NCBI GenBank assembly: GCA_963674545.2
Contig: CAXXFB010000001.1
Coordinates: 3,162,001 to 3,226,000 of the forward strand
Reading direction: 5' to 3'
Origin: JABGQS01 sp963674545
Lineage (GTDB): Bacteria > Bacillota > Clostridia > Christensenellales > SZUA-584
Length of the DNA: 64,000 bases
The translations under genes and the position numbers were made by a program. Below are positions 45,844-54,980 of the stretch, piece by piece. Under the pieces are notes generated by a model. It did no database searches, was not told the DNA's origin, and saw nothing but the letters and a program-made list of their open reading frames with translations. Position 1 is the stretch's first letter; each line of letters starts with the position of its first letter.

Positions 45844-46737
45844 ATGAAGCTTTTTTCGGAAAAAATCGAAGTCGATAACAAAAAAAATAATGCTGATAAG
45901 AAGCTTTCTTATATCAACTGTAAGGAATGCGGCAAGGACATTATCGCAGAGATCGCCCATGCCAACGATTCTGTATGCCCTTACTGCGGTGCTCTTTTCA
46001 GGCAGCCTGCATACAAACGCATTGAGTCGATAGTAGACAACGGGAGCTTTATAGAGATCGAGCGTGATGCAAAGAGCAAAGACCCTATTGAGTTTCCGGG
46101 ATATAAGAACAAGATAGAGAACGAGCAGAACAAGTCGAAGTCTGTGGAAGGCGTTGTTATCGGCAAAGCGACTATCAAAGGGGTAAGAACCGCTATAGCA
46201 GTAATGGACTCATATTTCATGATGGGAAGTATGGGCACGGTTGTTGGCGAGAAGATAGTCATAATAACGGAATTTGCGACACTCAACGAGCTGCCGCTTA
46301 TTATATTCTGCGCATCGGGCGGTGCAAGGATGCAGGAAGGCATTCATTCGCTGCTGCAGATGTCTAGGACGACCATTGCTCTTGCAAGGCACTCGGAACA
46401 GAAATTATTACACATAAATGTGCTTACACATCCGACTACAGGCGGAGTTACCGCAAGCTTTGCAATGCAGGGTGATATTACTATAGCCGAACCAAAAGCA
46501 CTTATCGGATTTGCCGGCCCGAGGGTAATTGAGCAGTCCGTAAAGGACAAGCTGCCTGAGGGTTTTCAAAGTGCTGAGGCGCTGCTTGAAAATGGGCTTA
46601 TAGATATGATAGTGGACAGAAAAGACTTGCGTGACACTTTGGCTGACCTCTTGGCACTGCACAGCAGGCCGCAGGAGCCGCAGGAGAAAAAATCGCTGAT
46701 AAGGGGGGTGTATGACGATGTCTTCAAACGAAACTGA
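45844..46737 (+). CDS. accD: Acetyl-CoA carboxylase carboxyltransferase beta subunit
   Basis: 297 residues with the N-terminal four-cysteine zinc domain (INCKECGKDI ... VCPYCGALF) and a crotonase-type carboxyltransferase domain (MGSMGTVVGEKI, IIFCASGGARMQEGIHSLLQM, PTTGGVTASFAMQGDI, IGFAGPRVI). It partners with AccA to move CO2 from biotin to acetyl-CoA. It overlaps accA by about 20 bp. Confidence 0.97.
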   Translation: MKLFSEKIEVDNKKNNADKKLSYINCKECGKDIIAEIAHANDSVCPYCGALFRQPAYKRIESIVDNGSFIEIERDAKSKDPIEFPGYKNKIENEQNKSKSVEGVVIGKATIKGVRTAIAVMDSYFMMGSMGTVVGEKIVIITEFATLNELPLIIFCASGGARMQEGIHSLLQMSRTTIALARHSEQKLLHINVLTHPTTGGVTASFAMQGDITIAEPKALIGFAGPRVIEQSVKDKLPEGFQSAEALLENGLIDMIVDRKDLRDTLADLLALHSRPQEPQEKKSLIRGVYDDVFKRN

Positions 46738-47575
46738 AAAGACTACAAAAATGACTGAAATAATAGCTGAAGAAATTGAAGATAACGCTAAACCCTGGGA
46801 GCGAGTACAGAACGCAAGGAAAGAAAACAGGCCGCAGGCGCTTGACTATATAGGAAAGCTCTTCCATGGAATATATGAGATGAAGGGCGACAAGATATAT
46901 GGCGACGATCCTTCCATTATTACTGCGATTGCCTGGTTCGAGAACTGGCCGGTCACTGTTATCGGGCAGCAAAAAGGACATACGCTCGAAGAACGTATGA
47001 AGTATAACTTCGGCATGCCGAACCCGGAAGGATACCGTAAATCCATCCGGGCTATAAAGCAGGCTGAAAAGTTCCGAAGGCCGATAATCTGTCTTGTCGA
47101 CACACCTGGGGCACATCCGGGAGTGGATGCAGAAAACCGAGGCCAGGGGCTTGTTATTGCAGAGCACTTAAAAGCCATGGCGACAGTAAAAGCGCCGGTA
47201 ATTTCAATTATAATAGGCGAGGGCGGAAGCGGCGGTGCGCTTGCTCTTTCACTTTCGGACAGGCTGATAATGATGGAAAACAGTTATTTTTCTGTTATAT
47301 CACCGGAAGGCTGTGCATCTATATTGTTCAAAGATTCTTCACTGGCAAAGACTGCGGCGGAGAGCTTGAAGCTGACTTCAGGCGACCTTAAGGAATTCAA
47401 CATTGTGGACAGCGTTATAAAGGAGCAGGAAGGGTTTAGCAGGTTCAATATGGACAAGAGCGTTGAAGATGTCAGAAAAGAGATAAAGACAGCGCTGAGA
47501 AGACTTACAAGGATTTCACCGGACAAGCTAGTTGAAAAACGGCACCAGAAGTTCTTGGGGATGAGAGGACTTTAA
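46718..47575 (+). CDS. accA: Acetyl-CoA carboxylase carboxyltransferase alpha subunit
   Basis: 285 residues. Diagnostic stretches are PWERVQNARKENRPQALDYI, FGMPNPEGYRKSIRAIKQAEKF, VDTPGAHPGVDAENRGQ and IGEGGSGGALAL. Together with AccD it forms the carboxyltransferase. Two ATGs (46712, 46718) follow AAGGGGGG; the second has the better 9-bp spacing. The stop codon is directly followed by the fabH start. Confidence 0.96.
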   Translation: MSSNETEKTTKMTEIIAEEIEDNAKPWERVQNARKENRPQALDYIGKLFHGIYEMKGDKIYGDDPSIITAIAWFENWPVTVIGQQKGHTLEERMKYNFGMPNPEGYRKSIRAIKQAEKFRRPIICLVDTPGAHPGVDAENRGQGLVIAEHLKAMATVKAPVISIIIGEGGSGGALALSLSDRLIMMENSYFSVISPEGCASILFKDSSLAKTAAESLKLTSGDLKEFNIVDSVIKEQEGFSRFNMDKSVEDVRKEIKTALRRLTRISPDKLVEKRHQKFLGMRGL

Positions 47576-48547
47576 TTGATAGATAATGTAGAGATTGCAG
47601 GAATAGGCAAGTGCGTGCCGAAAACGGTGATAACTAACTTCGATTTAGAGAAAATCGTAGACACGAGCGATGAGTGGATAAAGAAGCGTACAGGCATAAG
47701 CGAGAGACATGTGGTTTCAGATGAGACGGCTATAGACATGGCTGTTGAGGCGACGAAGAAAGCGCTTGAGAATGCCGGAATGGATGCTAAGGGAATAGGA
47801 CTGATAGTAGGATGTACTATCACCAGTGAACAGATAACACCGGCTATGGCAAGCTATGTGGCTAAGAACATCGGCGTGGACTGCTCGACAATGGATATAT
47901 CTGCGGGTTGTACGGGCTTTGTAACGGCTTTAATTACCGTGGGAAGTATGATGGACACGCTGGGCATTGATGCGGCTGTAGTGGTCGCCAGTGAGGCTCT
48001 CTCTAAGATTGCCGACTGGACGGACCGGACGACTTGTGTGCTGTTTGGCGACGGTGCGGGCGCTGTTGTGATAAAAAGAAGCGACATCCAGCGGATGCAT
48101 TTTCCGGTGCTGAGCGGTAAACAGGACAACGAAGATGTATTGTATTACCGTAAGGACGGCAGAGAAACGCCGTTTTCAAAGGGAGTGGACACTTCTGTGC
48201 AGTATCTTAAAATGAACGGCAGAGAGGTTTTTACATATGCAGTAGTCGCTGTGGAAGAAACGTTGAGGCAAATGAGGGAGCAGTGCGGAGATAAGCCTTA
48301 TACAAAGATAATTCCGCATCAGGCAAATGAAAAAATAATTGATTATGTTGCAAGAAGCTTTGATTATGATAAGAAAGATTATTTTATAAACATAAGCAAG
48401 TACGGCAACACTTCATCGGCAACTATACCGATCGCAATGTGCGATGCATGCGAGCAGGGCTGGCTGAAAAAGGGTGACAGGATCGCTCTTGTCGGCTTTG
48501 GCAGCGGGTTATCATGCGGCGGTGTTGTAATAGATTGGACAATATAA
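47576..48547 (+). CDS. fabH: Beta-ketoacyl-ACP synthase III
   Basis: A 323-residue initiating condensing enzyme joining acetyl-CoA and malonyl-ACP. The catalytic triad is complete: Cys112 in DISAGCTGFV, His in IPHQANEKI, and Asn in ISKYGNTSSATIP. The start is TTG, with GAGAGGA 9 bp upstream in the accA end, so translation is probably coupled. Being first to act, it sets the primer preference of the pathway. Confidence 0.96.
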   Translation: MIDNVEIAGIGKCVPKTVITNFDLEKIVDTSDEWIKKRTGISERHVVSDETAIDMAVEATKKALENAGMDAKGIGLIVGCTITSEQITPAMASYVAKNIGVDCSTMDISAGCTGFVTALITVGSMMDTLGIDAAVVVASEALSKIADWTDRTTCVLFGDGAGAVVIKRSDIQRMHFPVLSGKQDNEDVLYYRKDGRETPFSKGVDTSVQYLKMNGREVFTYAVVAVEETLRQMREQCGDKPYTKIIPHQANEKIIDYVARSFDYDKKDYFINISKYGNTSSATIPIAMCDACEQGWLKKGDRIALVGFGSGLSCGGVVIDWTI

Positions 48548-48570
48548 AATTTTTTGGAGGAACATGAAAA

Positions 48571-48801
48571 ATGAAAGAGATCATTATCAAAAACCTAATG
48601 GAGCAGCTTGACCTTGAGAAAGACGAGATAAAAATGGATTCAAAGTTTGTCGACGATTTTGAAATGGATTCGCTCGATATGGTTGAAATGCTTATCGACC
48701 TCGAGAAGGAAACGGGTATAAAGATACCTAATGAAGACGTAAAAGACATCGCTACAGTCGGCGAGCTTATTGCTTACCTCGAAGAAAAGAAAAATGCGTA
48801 A
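48571..48801 (+). CDS. acpP: Acyl carrier protein
   Basis: A 76-residue, very acidic four-helix protein. The phosphopantetheine-bearing serine is residue 34 in the DSLDMVEM motif. It carries the growing acyl chain. The start follows GGAGGAAC. The last bases overlap the fabK start (ATG inside the final codons). Confidence 0.97.
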   Translation: MKEIIIKNLMEQLDLEKDEIKMDSKFVDDFEMDSLDMVEMLIDLEKETGIKIPNEDVKDIATVGELIAYLEEKKNA

Positions 48802-49753
48802 ATTTGAGGGCACGATTGCGAGGCTGCTGGGTATAGAATACCCGGTTATCCAGGGCGGAATGGCTTGGGTTAGTAACGCAAGCCTGGCAGCTGCGGTCTC
48901 TAAAGCAGGCGGCCTTGGCGTTATTGCCGCTGGTAATGCGCCTGCAGACTGGGTAAGAGAGCAGATAAAGCTCGTTAAAGAGCAGACGGACAAGCCGTTT
49001 GGCGTGAACGTTATGCTATTAAGTCCGTTTGTTGAGGAAGTCGCAAAGGTAGTTGAGGAAGAAAAAGTGCCGGTAATAATAACCGGAGCAGGCAACCCTG
49101 CACAGTATGTCAAGGCATGGAAAGCCGCCGGCAGCATAGTAGCGCCTGTGGTTGCAAGCCGTGCGCTGGCTATTATGATGGAGCGCATGGGTGCGGATTT
49201 TCTTGTTGCTGAAGGCAGCGAGGCGGGAGGACACATCGGAGAGCTTTCGACGATGGTTCTCATGCCGACTATTGCAAGAGCGGTGGATATTCCTGTTGTT
49301 GCTGCAGGCGGTATATTTGATGCTGCCGGAGTTGCGGCTGCGTTTTGCCTTGGAGCAAGCGGAGTACAGGTGGGCACACGGTTCATACTGGCCGAAGAAT
49401 GTACGGCGCATGATGAATATAAGCGCAGGCTCATCAAAGCAAAAGACATTGATTCTAAGGTTACGGGGCGTGTCACGGGGCATCCGGTAAGGCTGCTTAG
49501 AAGCCCGCTTGTAAGAGAAATGGCTAAAGCGGAATATGAGGAAAACGCCATTGAGAAGCTTGAAGCGCTGGGCGAAGGCTCGCTGCAGTGTGCTGTCATA
49601 AACGGAGACAAGGACAAGGGTTCTTTTATGGCGGGACAGTGCGCATGCATGCTTGACAAAGTTCAGCCGGCTAAAGAGATAATAGAAGACCTTTTCTGCG
49701 AGCAGGTTTTAAAAGAAGCTTTTACGGCTATAGGCACAAAGCTGTGTGAATAG
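48794..49753 (+). CDS. fabK: Enoyl-ACP reductase II, FMN-dependent
   Basis: A 319-residue flavoprotein of the nitronate monooxygenase-like TIM-barrel group that reduces enoyl-ACP. Blocks: YPVIQGGMAWVSNASLAAAV, GFGVNVMLLSP-like strand, EGSEAGGHIGELSTM (FMN contact) and ASGVQVGTRFILAEEC. It replaces triclosan-sensitive FabI; no fabI is in the cluster. The ATG at 48794 overlaps the acpP stop by 8 bp; an upstream in-frame ATG at 48770 lies inside acpP. Confidence 0.93.
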   Translation: MRKFEGTIARLLGIEYPVIQGGMAWVSNASLAAAVSKAGGLGVIAAGNAPADWVREQIKLVKEQTDKPFGVNVMLLSPFVEEVAKVVEEEKVPVIITGAGNPAQYVKAWKAAGSIVAPVVASRALAIMMERMGADFLVAEGSEAGGHIGELSTMVLMPTIARAVDIPVVAAGGIFDAAGVAAAFCLGASGVQVGTRFILAEECTAHDEYKRRLIKAKDIDSKVTGRVTGHPVRLLRSPLVREMAKAEYEENAIEKLEALGEGSLQCAVINGDKDKGSFMAGQCACMLDKVQPAKEIIEDLFCEQVLKEAFTAIGTKLCE

Positions 49754-49765
49754 AAGGGAAAAAGA

Positions 49766-50692
49766 GTGAAGAGCGTGTTTTTATTCCCCGGCCAGGGTGC
49801 ACAAAAGCCCGGCATGGGAGCGGACTTATACGAAAATAATATTATTTATAAAAAGGCTTTTGATGAATGCCAGGACGGAGCTGAGCTGGACCTTAAAAAG
49901 TCTTGCTTTGACGGGGAGCGGCTGGACGAAAGCGAGATTGTACAACCTTCGATATTTGCACATTCGATGGGGCTTCTTGCTGTACTTCGTGAGCGCGGAG
50001 TAGATGCGGATATTTACGCCGGGCTTTCGCTTGGCGAATATAGCGCACTTACTGCAGCAGGGGTTTTTAACATCAGGCAGTGTGCGGCGCTCGTACGCAA
50101 GCGTGGAAGGATAATGGATGCAGCTTACGAAAAAGGTGTATGCGGAATGCTTTCAGTAATAGGCTTTGATGTCGAAAAAGTATCTGCAGTTATTGCAGGG
50201 TATGACGATGTATCTGTTGCTAACCATCTTTCGGAGCTGCAGATAGTTGTTGCGGGTTATATGAGCAGCCTTCGGGAACTGGAGGGCAGGTTTACCGAAG
50301 AAGGAGCAAAAATGGTTGCGATGCTGGACGTCGCAGGGCCGTTTCATACTAAGTTGCTTGGAGCTGCTGCCAAGGAGTTTCACGCTGTTTTACAGCAAGA
50401 GGAGTTAAAACCCATGCAAAGCCAAGTCTATTCCAACGCTCTTGGCAGACCGTATGAAAATGACAGCGATATAAGACAGCTTTTATGTGACCAAATGAGC
50501 AGCAGAGTGCGCTGGCACGACTGCACGGAGCATATGGTGCAAAGCGGTATAACGGATTATATAGAAGTCGGGCCGGGTAACGTGCTTGGAAAACTGCTAA
50601 AACGCCGGGCAGGCGGTGAAGGAGCAACTGTGACTAGTATTTCAAATACTAAAACTTTGGACAAGTATCTTTCGGCAGCGAAGGGTTTGTGA
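49766..50692 (+). CDS. fabD: Malonyl-CoA:ACP transacylase
   Basis: 308 residues. The N-terminal FLFPGQGAQKPGMGADLY block and the nucleophile serine 88 in GLSLGEYSALTA define the family; a histidine in the GPFHTKLL block completes the dyad. It loads malonyl groups onto ACP. The start is GTG with GAAGGG upstream, 12 bp after fabK. Confidence 0.95.
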   Translation: MKSVFLFPGQGAQKPGMGADLYENNIIYKKAFDECQDGAELDLKKSCFDGERLDESEIVQPSIFAHSMGLLAVLRERGVDADIYAGLSLGEYSALTAAGVFNIRQCAALVRKRGRIMDAAYEKGVCGMLSVIGFDVEKVSAVIAGYDDVSVANHLSELQIVVAGYMSSLRELEGRFTEEGAKMVAMLDVAGPFHTKLLGAAAKEFHAVLQQEELKPMQSQVYSNALGRPYENDSDIRQLLCDQMSSRVRWHDCTEHMVQSGITDYIEVGPGNVLGKLLKRRAGGEGATVTSISNTKTLDKYLSAAKGL

Positions 50693-50702
50693 GGTGTAAT
50701 AC

Positions 50703-51449
50703 ATGTGTAAATTGGAATTGAATAAAAAAATAGCGTTAATAACCGGTTCTGCCAGAGGTATTGGCAAGACTATTGCGCAGAAGTTTCAGGAACAGGGAGC
50801 GACTATTGTCATAACGGATATAAACGAACAGACACTGAATGACGCTGTAGAAGAGCTTAGTAAAAACGGCGAAGTGTTCGGGCTGAAAATAAACGTAGCC
50901 GATGCAGGCAGCGTACAGCAGGCGGTCGACGCAGTTATCGAAAAGTACGGCAGGATAGATGTGCTTGTAAACAATGCGGGAATAACCAAGGATGGAATGA
51001 TGTCTAGGATGGAAGAATCAGAATTCGACAGCGTTATTGCAGTCAACCTCAAAGGCACTTTCAATGCAACGAAGAGCGTATCACAGTATATGCTTAAACA
51101 GCGCAGCGGAAATATAATCAATATTTCATCTGTTGTCGGTATAATCGGCAACGTGGGGCAGGCTAATTATTCAGCTTCCAAAGCGGGGGTTATCGGGCTT
51201 ACTAAAACCAGCGCAAAGGAATTCGCAAAGCGTGGTATAAGGGTCAATGCGATTGCCCCGGGTTTTATAAAGACCGACATGACAGAACAGCTTTCTGACA
51301 CTGCGAAAGAAGCGCTTTACAGTAATATACCGCTCAGAAGACTGGGATCGCCGGACGACATAGCGAACGCTGCGGTGTTCCTTGCGTCCGATAACGCTGG
51401 ATACATAACAGGACAGGTGCTTGTGGTAGACGGTGGGATGGTAATGTGA
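50703..51449 (+). CDS. fabG: 3-oxoacyl-ACP reductase
   Basis: A 248-residue short-chain dehydrogenase using NADPH. The cofactor loop TGSARGIGKTIAQKF, the NNAGITKDGMMSRM block and the catalytic Ser/Tyr/Lys set (INISSVVG ... YSASKAGVIGL) are complete, as is the C-terminal GQVLVVDGGMVM. The start follows GAGGTG. It overlaps the frame of fabF slightly at its end. Confidence 0.97.
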   Translation: MCKLELNKKIALITGSARGIGKTIAQKFQEQGATIVITDINEQTLNDAVEELSKNGEVFGLKINVADAGSVQQAVDAVIEKYGRIDVLVNNAGITKDGMMSRMEESEFDSVIAVNLKGTFNATKSVSQYMLKQRSGNIINISSVVGIIGNVGQANYSASKAGVIGLTKTSAKEFAKRGIRVNAIAPGFIKTDMTEQLSDTAKEALYSNIPLRRLGSPDDIANAAVFLASDNAGYITGQVLVVDGGMVM

Positions 51450-51460
51450 CAGGTGATTAT

Positions 51461-52693
51461 ATGAGTAATAAAGTGATTATAACCGGAATGGGGGCGGTAT
51501 CTCCCATAGGCAACAGTGTGCAGGAGTCTTTTGAAGCGGCGCTTGCTGGCACATGCGGGATAAGGCCTGCGACAAGCTTCGACACAAAGGCAACGGAAAT
51601 ATATGTTGCCGGAGAGGTTCAGGATTTTGACCCGTCTGCGTATATAAACAAACGTGTAGCAAGGCGGATGGCGAGATTCTCGCAAATGGCGTTTGTGGCT
51701 GCAATGCAGGCATGGGAGCAGTGCGGATTTGAAGAAGGCAGCTTCGATCCGGATAGGATCGGCGTTATACTCGGCAGCGGAATGGGCGGTCTTGATGTTA
51801 TATGCGAACAGCACGCAGAGATGCTAAACGAAGGCCCAAGGGCCGTATCGTCGTTTTTTATACCAAAGTCTATAATAAACACTGCGGCCGGTACAATAGC
51901 CATTGAGCTGGGGCTTCACGGCCCGTGCTATAGTGTGGTTACTGCATGCTCGTCCGGTGCGGACGCACTTGGGCAGGCGTATTACGCAGTCAAGGAAGGA
52001 CGGCTGGATGCTGTTTTAGTCGGAGGTGCGGAATCGTGCATGACTGAACTTGCAGTACAGGGCTTCCACCAAATGCAGGCGCTTTCGGAGTCTAGCGACC
52101 CGAAACGTGCATCGATACCCTTTGACAAGCAGAGGGACGGATTTGTTATGGCTGAGGGCGCAGCTTTTCTGATGCTGGAGTCGGAAGAGCATGCTAAAAA
52201 ACGTGGAGCAAAAGGACTGGCGGAATTTGCCGGTTATGCACAGACGTGTGACGCTCACCACATTACGGCGCCGGAGCCTGAGGGCAAGTTTGCGGCGCAG
52301 GCTATGCAAAGTGCGGTTAAGGATGCGGGACTGTCTTTGGAGGATATAGGATATATAAATACGCACGGAACGAGTACACCGCTTAACGATGTTTTTGAGA
52401 GCGGTGCTATTGAGAAGTGTTTTGGTGAACACAGCAAGAACATACTCGTAAACTCTACGAAGTCTATGACGGGGCATATGCTGGGTGCAGCGGGCGCATT
52501 TGAGACAGTTATGACGGTATGCGCCGTAAGCGCAGGCGTGTCTCCTCCTACCATAGGACTTAAGGATGAGGACGAGGGATGCAACCTTGACTATGTTAAA
52601 GGTGAAAAAAGAGCTATGGATACTAAATGCGGGATGTCGAATTCTTTCGGCTTCGGCGGCCACAACAGTTCTATAGTGATAAAAAAGATATAG
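51461..52693 (+). CDS. fabF: Beta-ketoacyl-ACP synthase II
   Basis: A 410-residue elongating condensing enzyme. Cys163 in VVTACSSGADALG and the two histidines in NTHGTSTPLND and KSMTGHMLGAAG form the active site; SNSFGFGGHNSS ends the protein. The ATG at 51461 follows AGGTG by 6 bp; the frame is also open from 51446 inside the fabG end. Confidence 0.96.
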   Translation: MSNKVIITGMGAVSPIGNSVQESFEAALAGTCGIRPATSFDTKATEIYVAGEVQDFDPSAYINKRVARRMARFSQMAFVAAMQAWEQCGFEEGSFDPDRIGVILGSGMGGLDVICEQHAEMLNEGPRAVSSFFIPKSIINTAAGTIAIELGLHGPCYSVVTACSSGADALGQAYYAVKEGRLDAVLVGGAESCMTELAVQGFHQMQALSESSDPKRASIPFDKQRDGFVMAEGAAFLMLESEEHAKKRGAKGLAEFAGYAQTCDAHHITAPEPEGKFAAQAMQSAVKDAGLSLEDIGYINTHGTSTPLNDVFESGAIEKCFGEHSKNILVNSTKSMTGHMLGAAGAFETVMTVCAVSAGVSPPTIGLKDEDEGCNLDYVKGEKRAMDTKCGMSNSFGFGGHNSSIVIKKI

Positions 52694-52710
52694 CATAACA
52701 GGAGAGCAAA

Positions 52711-53142
52711 ATGATTGGAATTGAAGAGATAAAAAAGATATTGCCGCACAGGGAACCGTTTTTGATGGTTGACCGTGTGGATGAACTGAACCCCGGAGTT
52801 CTGGCAAAAGGAGTCAAAGCCATCAGCGGAAACGAATGGTATTTCATGGGGCATTTCGGTGAAGTAAAAGTAATGCCGGGCGTATTGATAGTTGAAGCGC
52901 TGGCGCAGATGGGCGGAATTGCGCTGTTGTCTTCGCCGGAACTTAAAGGAAAGCTCGCGTTTCTCGGAAAGATAAAGAATGCTCGGTTTCACGATAAAGT
53001 AGTACCGGGAGACCAGCTTAGGCTTGAAACTACCATAGACGTGCTTAAAGCGGGCGTTGGAATAGGCACCGGCATAGCTTATGTTGGCGACAAGAAAGTT
53101 GCCTCGACGGAGCTTATGTTTGCTATAGGTGATGCAGAATAG
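52711..53142 (+). CDS. fabZ: 3-hydroxyacyl-ACP dehydratase
   Basis: A 143-residue hot-dog-fold dehydratase. The blocks LPHREPFLMVDRV, GHFGEVKVMPGVLIVEALAQMGG (histidine and glutamate of the active site) and KFRAPVVPGD-like DKVVPGDQL are present. Where most relatives read GHFPG, this one has GHFGE, a small deviation next to the catalytic histidine. Last gene of the operon. Confidence 0.95.
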   Translation: MIGIEEIKKILPHREPFLMVDRVDELNPGVLAKGVKAISGNEWYFMGHFGEVKVMPGVLIVEALAQMGGIALLSSPELKGKLAFLGKIKNARFHDKVVPGDQLRLETTIDVLKAGVGIGTGIAYVGDKKVASTELMFAIGDAE

Positions 53143-53204
53143 CATACACTAAAAAAAGGAACTATAAATAAGATACTGCGAAGGATACCCTTGCAGATAT
53201 ATTT

Positions 53205-53248
53205 AGAAGCCAGTTTGTAAATGAAACAGTTCGCATCTGGCTTTTTTT
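53205..53248 (+). terminator. Terminator of the fatty-acid operon
   Basis: AAGCCAG (53207-53213) and CTGGCTT (53237-53243) pair around a long loop, followed by a run of seven T residues. Confidence 0.75.
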
Positions 53249-53261
53249 ATGCACAGATACC

Positions 53262-53270
53262 TGTTATAAT
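53262..53270 (+). promoter_or_regulatory. Extended -10 promoter of the MutS-like gene
   Basis: TGT directly before TATAAT (53265-53270), 30 bp upstream of the start. No clear -35. Confidence 0.5.
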
Positions 53271-53299
53271 ATTACAAATACATATAAGAGGGACAAATA

Positions 53300-54976
53300 A
53301 TGCAACATTTGTTTTGGATAATACCAATGCTCGTTTTGCTGGCAGCGGGTATAATCATAATTTTTGTGAAGCGGTCGAACTCAAAATTGCGAAAAAGGAT
53401 AGAAAGCGAATTTGGGAGGGCGCCGGAGCACAACGATTTTGATATTGAGTCTGTAAACGGCTGTCTTTTTTATTCTTTAAAAAACAATCCTGATAATGAA
53501 TATATAGACGACATCACATGGAACGACCTCAATATGGATGATGTCTATAAAAGACTGGATAACTGCCAAACATCTATCGGGCAGGAATGCCTTTACAGCA
53601 GGCTTCACGAGGTGTGCTTCGATGAAGAAAGCAGGATAGGCTATAACTCTCTGACAGATCTGTTCAAAGACGAAGACAAAAGGAAGTATGTGCAGTTTTA
53701 CTTAAGTAAGCTCGGAAAGTCTAACACCAGCATCTCTTCGCTTGTGTTCAAACCAAAACAGTATAAACTGAAGCTGCCGTCATTTGTATATACTATTCTT
53801 ACTATATCGGTGATCCTTATTGTCATTGCAGCTATCGTTAGTGCGGTTTTCTCTCTTAGCGTAACGGGGTTGTTTTTTATACTGGCTTTTTTAAACATAG
53901 TCGCGAATGTAGTTCTATATTATATGACTAAATTGAGGCTGGAAAGCCAACTCAATATGCTGAAATATTTATCCAGCGCATTGTGGACGTGCAAGAAAAT
54001 ATTGAAGATGCCTGCTGACGGTAACGAAGAATATTTTAAAAGGCTGAATTATGAAAGCGCTAAGCTTAAATATATCAGAAGCAGACTTTCGGGCAGAGCA
54101 GCTGCGGCAGTATCAGAAGCAGATTACCTGAAAGAGTTTTATTATATGATCTTTCTTGTCGATATACGCAGATATAATAAATCGATAAAGCTGATAATCA
54201 ATAACACAAGCGCTGTTGGATATGTTTATAGATCTCTTGGAGAGATCGACACAGCTATCAATACATTGTCTTTCATGAAGAGCACTGAACACAGTTGCAA
54301 ACCGGAATTCTGCAATGAAAACATAATAGAATTTGAGGAGATTTTCCATCCGCTGATAGAGAAGCCAATAACAAATAGTACGGTTTTTGATAAGAATGTT
54401 GTTATTACAGGCGCAAATGCAACGGGGAAATCTACATTCATCAAAGCGGTAGCCGTTAACAACATACTTGCTATGTCTCTTAATGTATGCTGTGCAAAAA
54501 GATATAAGCTTAAGAGAAGCTTGACTATTACTTCGATGGCGCAGAAAGATGATATTATCAAGGGCGAGAGCTATTATATAGCTGAACTTAAATCACTAAA
54601 GCGGATAATTGACAGGATAGATAAGGTTTACTGCTGTTGCTTTATTGATGAAATACTGAAAGGAACAAACACTACGGAGAGGATCGCTGCATCAGTGTCT
54701 GCACTAGGTTACATTTCGCAAAAGAACTGTTTTTGTATGACCGCGACCCATGACAAACAGATTGCGCAGTCACTGGAAGGCAGATATGAAAACTATCATT
54801 TTGAGGAAAGAATAAATGATAATGATATAGTATTTGATTACAAACTAAAAAAAGGAATAGCAAGAAGCAAGAATGCAATAAAACTGCTCAAATTTTTCGA
54901 TTACCCTAAAGAAATAGTTGACCGCGCGAATGAAAACACAGGTATCTTTGACAGCCAGTCGGAAAGAGACAAATGA
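53300..54976 (+). CDS. Membrane-anchored MutS-family ATPase
   Basis: A 558-residue protein with a MutS-type ATPase domain but without mismatch-recognition domain I. Parts: an N-terminal membrane helix (about 5-24); a soluble segment with the motif DDITWNDLNMDDVYKRL (about 70-86); two further helices (about 162-184 and 187-208); a helical lever region; and a MutS domain V with Walker A TGANATGKSTFIKAV (about residues 370-383), Walker B CCCFIDEILKGTNTTER and the switch histidine in MTATHDKQ. Such membrane-bound relatives are widespread in Firmicutes but uncharacterised. The start follows GAGGGA. It is monocistronic and tail-to-tail with the next gene, leaving only 4 bp. Confidence 0.85.
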   Translation: MQHLFWIIPMLVLLAAGIIIIFVKRSNSKLRKRIESEFGRAPEHNDFDIESVNGCLFYSLKNNPDNEYIDDITWNDLNMDDVYKRLDNCQTSIGQECLYSRLHEVCFDEESRIGYNSLTDLFKDEDKRKYVQFYLSKLGKSNTSISSLVFKPKQYKLKLPSFVYTILTISVILIVIAAIVSAVFSLSVTGLFFILAFLNIVANVVLYYMTKLRLESQLNMLKYLSSALWTCKKILKMPADGNEEYFKRLNYESAKLKYIRSRLSGRAAAAVSEADYLKEFYYMIFLVDIRRYNKSIKLIINNTSAVGYVYRSLGEIDTAINTLSFMKSTEHSCKPEFCNENIIEFEEIFHPLIEKPITNSTVFDKNVVITGANATGKSTFIKAVAVNNILAMSLNVCCAKRYKLKRSLTITSMAQKDDIIKGESYYIAELKSLKRIIDRIDKVYCCCFIDEILKGTNTTERIAASVSALGYISQKNCFCMTATHDKQIAQSLEGRYENYHFEERINDNDIVFDYKLKKGIARSKNAIKLLKFFDYPKEIVDRANENTGIFDSQSERDK

Positions 54977-54980
54977 CGGT

